DNA of 64,000 nt from assembly GCA_900316245.1 (NCBI GenBank), contig ONCE01000005.1, positions 26,955 to 90,954 of the forward strand. Direction: 5' to 3'. Origin of the DNA: an uncultured Bacteroidales bacterium. GTDB taxonomy: Bacteria > Bacteroidota > Bacteroidia > Bacteroidales > UBA932. A program made the position numbers and the translations under genes. Positions 58,552 to 64,000 of this stretch are shown one piece after another; the stretch's first letter is position 1; each line of letters starts with the position of its first letter. The notes under the pieces are model-generated. The model was not told the DNA's origin. It worked only from the letters and a program-made list of their open reading frames with translations, and searched no databases.

Positions 58552-59163
58552 ATGGCTGCAAAATCCAATTTAACCAATATGGTACTGGTGCTGGGCCTTA
58601 CCTGCCTGTTCTGCTCCGGCATTCTGGGCGGTGCCTATGTGCTCACCAAGGAGCCCATTGACAAGGCCGCGGCCGAAAAGACCAACAAGGCCATTGCCCA
58701 GGTTCTGCCCCATTTCACGGAGGTGAAGTACAATGAGGCAGACCACTACTACACCGCCACCGACGGAGATATCCTGGTGGGTTATGCCATCGAGTCCACC
58801 ACCGTGGGCTTCGGCGGCCCCCTGACCCTCATTGTGGGCGTAACCCCCGACGGCGTGGTCTACAACACTTCCGTGCTCTCGCACGCCGAGACCCCCGGTC
58901 TGGGCGCCAAGTGCACCACGGACGCCAAGTTTATGAATCAGTGGAAGGGCTTCAACCCCTCCGTCAAGAAACTCTCCGTCAAGAAGGACGGCGGTGACGT
59001 AGACGCCATCACGGCTTCCACCATCACCTCCCGCGCCTACACCCTGGCGGTGGAGAACGCCCTGACAACGTTTAAGAAGATTGCCGGTCAAGCCGGCAAT
59101 GACGAAGCCGTCATTCCCGACTCCGATCGGGCATCTAATGAAGGAGGACAAGACAATGAGTAA
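58552..59163 (+). CDS. rnfG: Rnf complex subunit G with palindromic C-terminal tail
   Basis: A 203-residue periplasmic subunit anchored by one N-terminal helix (LVLGLTCLFCSGILGGAYVL). The FMN-binding domain carries TASTITS at about residues 154-160 in DAITASTITSRAYTLA, where Thr157 is the expected covalent FMN site; the usual Gly is replaced by Ala and the usual Ala by Ser. After VENALTTFKK the family normally ends, but here a further 27 residues (IAGQAGNDEAVIPDSDRAS onward) are encoded by a paired palindromic element at 59078-59136. The stop lies beyond the start of rnfE (8-base overlap). Confidence 0.93.
   Translation: MAAKSNLTNMVLVLGLTCLFCSGILGGAYVLTKEPIDKAAAEKTNKAIAQVLPHFTEVKYNEADHYYTATDGDILVGYAIESTTVGFGGPLTLIVGVTPDGVVYNTSVLSHAETPGLGAKCTTDAKFMNQWKGFNPSVKKLSVKKDGGDVDAITASTITSRAYTLAVENALTTFKKIAGQAGNDEAVIPDSDRASNEGGQDNE
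59078..59136 (+). repeat. In-frame paired palindromic element at the 3' end of rnfG
   Basis: Left unit AGATTGCCGG-TCAAG-CCGGCAATGAC (59078-59103), spacer GAAGCC, right unit GTCATTCCCGA-CTCCGA-TCGGGCATCT (59110-59136). Both units are read in the same frames as in atpG and the MATE gene, giving GQAGND and PDSDRAS. Confidence 0.88.
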
Positions 59164-59743
59164 ATTGAAACTGATTACCGCCGGGCTTGTCAAGAACAAC
59201 CCCACCTTTGTACTCCTGCTGGGTATGTGCCCCACGCTGGCCACTACCACCAGCGCCATCAACGGTCTGTCGATGGGTCTGGCCACGCTCTTTGTGCTGG
59301 TGCTCAGCAATATGGCCATCTCCGCCATCGCTCCCGTGGTCCCCGACAAGGTACACATCCCTGTATATATAGTGGTCATCGCCACCTTCGTGACGCTGCT
59401 CCAGCTGCTGATGCAGGCTTACACGCCCGCTATGTACGAGACCCTGGGCCTGTTTATCCCGCTCATCGTGGTGAACTGCATCGTGCTGGGCCGTGCCGAG
59501 GCCTTCGCCAACAAGCACGGCGTCATCGAGAGCGCCTGCGACGGCCTGGGCGTGGGTCTGGGCTTCACCGCCTCGCTCACCGTGCTGGGCCTGGTCCGTG
59601 AGATCCTGGGTTCCGGTTCCGTCTTTGGATACAACTTCATTGGCGGCCACGACGGTATGCTGGCCTTTGTGATGGCCCCCGGCGCTTTCCTGTGCCTGGG
59701 TTACCTGATGGTCCTGTTCAACAAATACCTTAAAAAGAACTAG
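59156..59743 (+). CDS. rnfE: Rnf complex subunit E
   Basis: A 195-residue membrane subunit of the RnfE/NqrD family with six helices (LVKNNPTFVLLLGMCPTLAT is the conserved opening). The ATG at 59156 gives the family N-terminus; the ATG at 59138 would add six residues. The sequence AAGGAGGACAAGAC directly upstream contains a perfect AGGAGG Shine-Dalgarno, rare in this lineage, lying just after the palindromic element and still inside rnfG. It may have been preserved to allow initiation next to the hairpin. Confidence 0.95.
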   Translation: MSKLKLITAGLVKNNPTFVLLLGMCPTLATTTSAINGLSMGLATLFVLVLSNMAISAIAPVVPDKVHIPVYIVVIATFVTLLQLLMQAYTPAMYETLGLFIPLIVVNCIVLGRAEAFANKHGVIESACDGLGVGLGFTASLTVLGLVREILGSGSVFGYNFIGGHDGMLAFVMAPGAFLCLGYLMVLFNKYLKKN

Positions 59744-59746
59744 GCT

Positions 59747-60346
59747 ATGGAGTACTTCCTCATTATTATCTCGGCGATTTTTGTAAACAATATCGTCCTG
59801 TCGCAGTTCCTGGGCATCTGCCCCTTCCTGGGTGTGTCCAACAAACTGTCCACCGCATCGGGTATGTCTATGGCCGTGTGCTTTGTGATTACGCTGGCCA
59901 CGCTGGTTACCTACCTTATTAATAAGTATCTGCTGGTTCCCTTCAACATCACCTTCCTTCAGACCATCGCTTTCATCCTTGTGATTGCTGCCCTGGTGCA
60001 GATGGTGGAGATTGTGCTCAAGAAGGTGAGCCCCAGCCTTTACCAGGCCCTGGGCATCTTCCTGCCCCTGATCACCACCAACTGCGCGGTGCTGGGTGTG
60101 GCCATCAATGTGGTCACCAAGGAGTTTGCCTTTGTGCCCGGCGGCGTGCTCAACCTGGGTCAGGCCCTGGTCTATGCCTTTGCCACCTCCCTGGGTTACG
60201 GTCTGGCTATGGTCATCTTTGCCGGTATCCGTGAGCACCTGGCTCTCAACAACGTTCCCAAGGCCTTCAAGGGCGTTCCCATTGCCATCATCAGCGTGGG
60301 TATCCTGGCCCTGGCCTTTATGGGCTTCAGCGGAATGGTGAAGTAG
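59747..60346 (+). CDS. rnfA: Rnf complex subunit A
   Basis: A 199-residue membrane subunit of the RnfA/NqrE family with six helices; conserved blocks are [20 protein letters not shown] and [20 protein letters not shown], with the cysteines thought to carry an intramembrane iron-sulfur cluster with RnfE. It is the last gene of the rnfBCDGEA operon, separated from rnfE by 3 bases. A clear terminator follows 25 bases downstream. Confidence 0.96.
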   Translation: MEYFLIIISAIFVNNIVLSQFLGICPFLGVSNKLSTASGMSMAVCFVITLATLVTYLINKYLLVPFNITFLQTIAFILVIAALVQMVEIVLKKVSPSLYQALGIFLPLITTNCAVLGVAINVVTKEFAFVPGGVLNLGQALVYAFATSLGYGLAMVIFAGIREHLALNNVPKAFKGVPIAIISVGILALAFMGFSGMVK

Positions 60347-60371
60347 CCCACAGCTACATATTTTAGGTACG

Positions 60372-60407
60372 AAAAGTCCACAAGTCGTAAGATTTGTGGA
60401 CTTTTTT
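60372..60407 (+). terminator. Terminator of the rnf operon
   Basis: AAAAGTCCACAA (60372-60383), a 10-base loop, TTGTGGACTTTT (60394-60405) and further T. Perfect 12 bp stem with T-run. Confidence 0.85.
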
Positions 60408-60797
60408 ACGTGCGGCGCATAAATATTTATAATTACTAAAATATTTTAATATAAAAATACCACGAAAAGAAAATCTGAAAATATTTTGGAAAAAGTTCTC
60501 AAAATATTTGCAAAATGGCGAAAAACAACTATATTTGTATCTAAAACACAAGCATAATGACGCGGGTGTATTAAACAATTTGTGGTAAAAAGGGCTCGGT
60601 TTAACCCCCGGGCCGGTGTCCCTATTCGGACTTAACCCATTAATAGTAAGGTATTAACACTAAAACAGCTTAACCGCCGAAACACAACTAATTAATCCTA
60701 AACGTGCAGCCCCAAAGACCGCAGGGGGATGCCGTTATCCCCATTTAGAGAACACTGTAACTAACAATTCACACTAATTATCTTAATTAATTACACT
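60408..60797. other. AT-rich intergenic region with promoter and long structured leader
   Basis: No gene is visible. The first part is strikingly AT-rich; a promoter lies at 60507-60537; then comes an untranslated leader of about 250 bases. The leader contains GGGGAT-GCCGTT-ATCCCC (near 60727-60744), a GGGCTCGG/CCCGGGCC-type pairing near 60592-60615 and several TTAACC repeats. Confidence 0.6.
60507..60537 (+). promoter_or_regulatory. Promoter (TTTG-N19-TATATTTG) for the coiled-coil lipoprotein
   Basis: TTTG at 60507-60510 and TATATTTG at 60530-60537, 19 bases apart: one of the best consensus promoters in the window. Transcription would start about 250 bases before the ATG at 60798. Confidence 0.7.
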
Positions 60798-62276
60798 ATG
60801 CAACACAAAAGTTTATTTGCCGCAATGATGGTGGGTGCCCTGGTCCTCGCCTCTTGCGTAAAGAACCAAGAGTCGCAGTCTGTGACCGACGTGAGAAACG
60901 CCCGGGCCGATGAGATCAAGTCCCAGGCCGAGCTGAACCGCGCCAACGCAGAGGCTGCCGTTACGCTGGCCAAGGCTCAGGCTGCCATTGCCGCCGCCCA
61001 GGCCGAACTGTTAAAGGCCCAGCAGGCCATTGTCGAAGCTGAAGCTGCCAAGCTGCAGGTCGAGGCTGAACTCGCCGCTGTGGAGGTAGAGATTGCCAAG
61101 GTTAAACTGGAAGGAGAAAGGGTAAAGCTGCAGGCCAAGAAGGCCGAACTCGAAGCCCTGATTGCCAAGTACGAGGCCGACATTGCCAGGTACGCCGCCG
61201 ATAAGCAGAAAGCCATCAACGAGCTGGAAAAAGCTGAGGCCGACGCCGAAATCAATGAAATCAAGTCCCAGATCGAACTCGTTCAGCAGCAGAAGAACCT
61301 GTTTGAAGCTATCAAAGCTCTGGAAGGTGCCAAGCAGGAAGAGATTGCCGCTCTCTGGGCCAGTTACGAGAGTGAGGTTGCTGCTCTCAACAGAGCTCAG
61401 AGCAACCTTATTTCCGCACAGGCATCCCTGGCCAGACTTGAAGCCGGAGAAGAAATTGCTGCCGAGATTCTCGTCAAGCAGATTCAGGACAAGAATAACC
61501 AGATCTTCTCCCTGAAGCGTTACATTGAACAGCTCAAGGATAATGTTAACATAAGCGCAGCCCAGCTGGATGTTCTGATCAACACGGCTCACGCAGAGTA
61601 TGAGACGGCTCTTACTGAAAAGCAGCAGGCAACTGTAGCCCAAACATTTATTCAGGGGCAGATTACCGAAATGGAAGGAGCTACATATGCTTATCAACAG
61701 GAATGGAACAACCCCTTCGGCCCTGTAGCTTGGTATAAAAGCATTAAAGGTGCTGTAGATACGGAAAGTACTATTACGACCGAGGACGGCCTTATTAAGG
61801 TATTTGAAAAAGCCGAAAAATGGAATCCGGAAACGCGTCGTATGGAATCGGGTGTCTATTTCTACTATCCCAACATGGGAGGAGATGCACCCATTAGCTC
61901 CTCCTTCCTGCCCCTCTTCACTACGGTGAATACGCCCTCTACCAAGATAGAGGATGTCGATTGGTACGTCCCTCAAATTGACGGTGTCGCTGGAACCGGT
62001 ACGGCTATTTTCTATCGAAAAGTAGTTCCTGCCAAGATCTATGTTGACAACTTCAGAACCGTCCTTCCTATTTATAAGGAGATTGTAGAGGAAACAGCCG
62101 CTGCCAATAGAGAGGCCGTTCAGCGTCAGTATGATAGGATTGCTGCCCGCGTTGAAAAGACTCTCGAACGCGACTTTGTTGAGATCAGTGCTCACAAGGA
62201 GTATATCGAGAACGCCATGTATTCCTCGCCCAGGAGAAATATGAGATGGCTGAAGCCAGCTACTGGTATTTCCTGA
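60798..62276 (+). CDS. Coiled-coil lipoprotein, 5' fragment of a frame-shifted gene
   Basis: 492 residues in this frame. The lipoprotein signal is MQHKSLFAAMMVGALVLASC (Cys20). Residues about 30-300 are an uninterrupted Ala/Glu/Lys/Gln-rich coiled coil (AQAAIAAAQAELLKAQQAIV; EAEAAKLQVEAELAAVEVEI). A non-helical, beta-like stretch follows (residues about 305-420, with YAYQQEWNNPFGPVAWYKSI). The natural reading breaks near base 62220: after EYIENAM the frame runs into an unrelated 15-residue tail and a stop, while the next frame back continues with sensible sequence. Codon choice is more A/T-rich than in neighbouring genes. Anchored in the outer membrane or inner leaflet, it would span the periplasm or extend outward. 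The family is not recognised. Confidence 0.7.
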   Translation: MQHKSLFAAMMVGALVLASCVKNQESQSVTDVRNARADEIKSQAELNRANAEAAVTLAKAQAAIAAAQAELLKAQQAIVEAEAAKLQVEAELAAVEVEIAKVKLEGERVKLQAKKAELEALIAKYEADIARYAADKQKAINELEKAEADAEINEIKSQIELVQQQKNLFEAIKALEGAKQEEIAALWASYESEVAALNRAQSNLISAQASLARLEAGEEIAAEILVKQIQDKNNQIFSLKRYIEQLKDNVNISAAQLDVLINTAHAEYETALTEKQQATVAQTFIQGQITEMEGATYAYQQEWNNPFGPVAWYKSIKGAVDTESTITTEDGLIKVFEKAEKWNPETRRMESGVYFYYPNMGGDAPISSSFLPLFTTVNTPSTKIEDVDWYVPQIDGVAGTGTAIFYRKVVPAKIYVDNFRTVLPIYKEIVEETAAANREAVQRQYDRIAARVEKTLERDFVEISAHKEYIENAMYSSPRRNMRWLKPATGIS

Positions 62277-62734
62277 ACAATTACGACGGAAGTGTTGCCA
62301 CTGAAATCGCTGAGAAGAATGCCCTGTTTGACTATAGAGAGTCCCTGGCCAAATTCGAGAAGGCAGAAGAAGCTTACGAAGAAGCCAGAATTGCCATCTT
62401 TGGCACTCCTGTCAATGAGGAAGCTACCAGTGATGATGAAGAACCCATTATTGTAGAAGGTCTCATCGCCAAGGTTCAGCGACTGGAAGAAAGAGCCTAT
62501 CTGGCCAGAAAGGAAGCGGCCGAGGCCTATGCCAATCTTGATACTTTGAAGGCGGCCTGGGACGATGCCAAGGGTGAACTGGTGCAAGCTGTAGAAAAAG
62601 CAACAAAGGATCTCAAGGATGGTAAAGACGCTGTTATCGCTGCCAAGATTGATGCTCAGGACAAATTGGAAGCGTATCACTGGGCTGAAATCGTCTATAC
62701 CGCCACCACTGACCCTCGCGATGAACGTGGCTAA
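62246..62734 (+). CDS. Coiled-coil lipoprotein, middle fragment (shifted frame)
   Basis: 162 residues in the frame one base behind that of the 5' fragment, open from 62183. The protein continues the coiled coil (FDYRESLAKFEKAEEAYEEA; RLEERAYLARKEAAEAYANL), which is only expected if it belongs to the same polypeptide. It ends in an artificial-looking tail (TDPRDERG) at 62734. Just before that, the frame of the 5' fragment reopens with a continuing helix. It is unlikely to be a separate gene: the internal ATG at 62246 has no promoter or start context, and no signal peptide. Confidence 0.5.
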   Translation: MAEASYWYFLNNYDGSVATEIAEKNALFDYRESLAKFEKAEEAYEEARIAIFGTPVNEEATSDDEEPIIVEGLIAKVQRLEERAYLARKEAAEAYANLDTLKAAWDDAKGELVQAVEKATKDLKDGKDAVIAAKIDAQDKLEAYHWAEIVYTATTDPRDERG

Positions 62735-63914
62735 GGCAGAATATGAGGGCGCCCTGGAGAAGGTCAATCTCAAGCAAGATGCCATTGCTGGCCTTGAAAC
62801 GGCCCTTTCTAATGCCATAGCCGCCCAGGCTAAGGTTGAGGATCCTTATGTTGCGGCCGAAAAAGCTTTTAAGCTTCTTGATGTATTTGCGGATTCTTGC
62901 TTCCAAGACTGGAAGGACGCCGAAACTGCTCTTGCAAATGCTTTCGATACGCTTGAAGATGCAGAGGAAGATTATGACGATGCCACGACAGAACTGGCTG
63001 GAAAGTATGACGCCCTTGTTGAAGCTCAGAAAGCCAACGTGGACGCTCCGGAAGAGCTCAATAAGCTTCGCACTGAATACAACGAGGCCTATGAAGGCAT
63101 TTTCGCTGCCAGGAAGACCGTAAGGGAAGCCAGAAAGGACTATGCCGCTCTTATCTTTGGCCCGGATGCCAAGTATCCTAAGTATATGCTTTACTTATCT
63201 GAGGTAGATCCGGACTATGCTGCCTTCTTCGATGAAATAGATGCCTGGACTTACAAGATTGATGGATACGTCATTGAGAGAGTAGCAGCAAAGGCTCCCG
63301 GCCAGTTGGCTGCACGTTATGCGTGGACTCTTGACACGTTCGCTGCCTTTACGGAGGAATTTGAGAACGCCATTTCTCACGATGCCCTGTCCCTCTATGA
63401 TTCGTTATTTGAAAGCGCAGAGGAGGCTCTTGACAGAATCCACTCTGAGGAAGAGGCTTATCTCGAGAGAATGGAAGTGCTGCAGGAGGCTTATGATGAG
63501 CTGAATGATGCCACGATTGCACTGGCCGATGCTGAACTTGAAGCCCAGTTGGCTGCGACCGCATACCAGGCTCTTGCCAATATTAAGGGTCAACCGCTGT
63601 TCATTGTAACTCCTGGAGTTGTTGATGTGCCTGTTCCTGACGAGTACAAGAAGACTATCGCAAATTTTGAGGCCTACATCGAGACAATGGAGGGGAAACT
63701 TGTTGAACTTGAGCAGGCTCTCGTCGATCTTCAGATTAAACTTGCATTCGGCGAGGAGAATGGTCGCGGTCGCTCTCGTGAGTATACCGCTGCCCGGATG
63801 GCTGAGCTTGAGGCCAACATTGAGATGTACGAGACTGCTATCGAGTACCACTCCGCTCAGATTGAGTACTATCTCGAGGCCATCGCAGCCATTATGGCCG
63901 GCCCCGTTGAGTAG
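62721..63914 (+). CDS. Coiled-coil lipoprotein, 3' fragment
   Basis: 397 residues from the first ATG in this frame (MNVAKAEYEGALEKVNLKQD), back in the frame of the 5' fragment. The sequence alternates coiled-coil stretches (DAETALANAFDTLEDAEEDY; LERMEVLQEAYDELNDATIA) and short globular parts (LIFGPDAKYPKYMLYLSEVD), ending ALVDLQIKLAF, a glycine/arginine patch and AIAAIMAGPVE. Joined to the two upstream fragments it gives a chain of about 1038 residues, and 60798-63914 is exactly 1039 codons with the stop. Function unknown; the architecture suggests a periplasm-spanning or surface stalk. Confidence 0.6.
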   Translation: MNVAKAEYEGALEKVNLKQDAIAGLETALSNAIAAQAKVEDPYVAAEKAFKLLDVFADSCFQDWKDAETALANAFDTLEDAEEDYDDATTELAGKYDALVEAQKANVDAPEELNKLRTEYNEAYEGIFAARKTVREARKDYAALIFGPDAKYPKYMLYLSEVDPDYAAFFDEIDAWTYKIDGYVIERVAAKAPGQLAARYAWTLDTFAAFTEEFENAISHDALSLYDSLFESAEEALDRIHSEEEAYLERMEVLQEAYDELNDATIALADAELEAQLAATAYQALANIKGQPLFIVTPGVVDVPVPDEYKKTIANFEAYIETMEGKLVELEQALVDLQIKLAFGEENGRGRSREYTAARMAELEANIEMYETAIEYHSAQIEYYLEAIAAIMAGPVE

Positions 63915-63953
63915 TTCCTGCCTTATTTAACGATTACTTTACAAGCCAGTACA

Positions 63954-64000
63954 ATGAATATCAAACGTATATTTGCTTTTGCCGCAGCAATGCTCGTCGG
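63954..64000 (+). CDS. Exported protein, N-terminal part only (cut by window edge)
   Basis: The ATG at 63954, 39 bases after the coiled-coil gene, opens MNIKRIFAFAAAMLVG, a typical signal-peptide start (basic n-region and Ala-rich hydrophobic core). Only 15 complete codons are visible, so nothing can be said of the mature protein. Spacing suggests cotranscription with the coiled-coil lipoprotein gene. Confidence 0.6.
   Translation, partial: MNIKRIFAFAAAMLV

Noticed and set aside
62183-62276. Programmed -1 ribosomal frameshift
   Set aside because: The overlap of frames allows it, but there is no X XXY YYZ heptamer and a second +1 event downstream would also be needed. Indels or a broken gene are simpler.

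Overview
The window is a GC-rich chromosomal segment from a member of the Bacteroidota, almost certainly order Bacteroidales. This rests on the -7 promoter boxes of the TAnnTTTG type (some with an upstream TTTG), start codons that mostly lack Shine-Dalgarno sequences, and marker families such as GldH, DUF4271, DUF2723, PCMD-type lipoproteins, DUF5117-type metalloproteases and RicT. The high GC suggests an uncultured or Rikenellaceae/Cryptobacteroides-like gut lineage; that placement is inference. No rRNA, tRNA, CRISPR array, phage or transposase gene was seen.

Layout. 1-2022: envelope lipoproteins and a barrel protein on the minus strand. 2078-4452: a peptidase S51/ATP-grasp fusion and a lipocalin-like lipoprotein. 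4556-11210: a complete F1Fo ATP synthase operon (atpD-C-B-E-F-H-A-G). 11247-17943: M20 dipeptidase, YitT-type membrane protein, HAD phosphatase, organophosphate-type MFS transporter, and MATE and RsgA on the minus strand. 17965-23731: a large GH29-containing glycosidase and an SGNH esterase, separated by 1.28 kb of non-coding DNA packed with inverted repeats. 23810-29447: starch-binding MalQ, SUI1, DUF4271, HemD, RnpA, YidD, MenG. 29691-37604: DUF2723 protein, zinc metalloprotease, Pgk, rRNA-type methyltransferase. 37635-44608: Lgt and a TolC/MFP/RND tripartite pump followed by a PII-like protein. 44675-54899: thioredoxin, barrel protein, LOG, prenyl synthase, DNA polymerase delta', RicT, GldH, TrmB, MerR, Nif3-like, zinc-ribbon coiled coil, DnaB, DUF3108. 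54883-60346: RseC-like protein and rnfBCDGEA. 60798-63914: a large coiled-coil lipoprotein gene with two mutually compensating frame shifts.

Energy metabolism stands out. The ATP synthase and the Rnf ferredoxin:NAD+ oxidoreductase would exchange ion gradient and redox energy, MenG makes menaquinone, and Pgk supplies glycolytic ATP. The glycosidase, esterase, MalQ and sugar-phosphate transporter fit a gut polysaccharide degrader.

The most unusual content is non-coding or dual-use DNA. First, short palindromic elements of a GTCAT...ATCTC type occur as inverted pairs inside the reading frames of atpB, atpG (twice), the MATE gene, trmB and rnfG, mostly in one orientation and one frame, so that they encode a recurring peptide (GQAGND...PxSDRAS). 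They resemble in behaviour the Rickettsia palindromic elements. Second, two ~190 bp elements (22374-22563 and 29451-29640) share an apical core but have unrelated, self-complementary 30-34 bp arms. Third, the 21.4-22.6 kb island carries further hairpins, including a 63 bp tandem repeat and a pair of hairpins related by a compensatory base-pair change.
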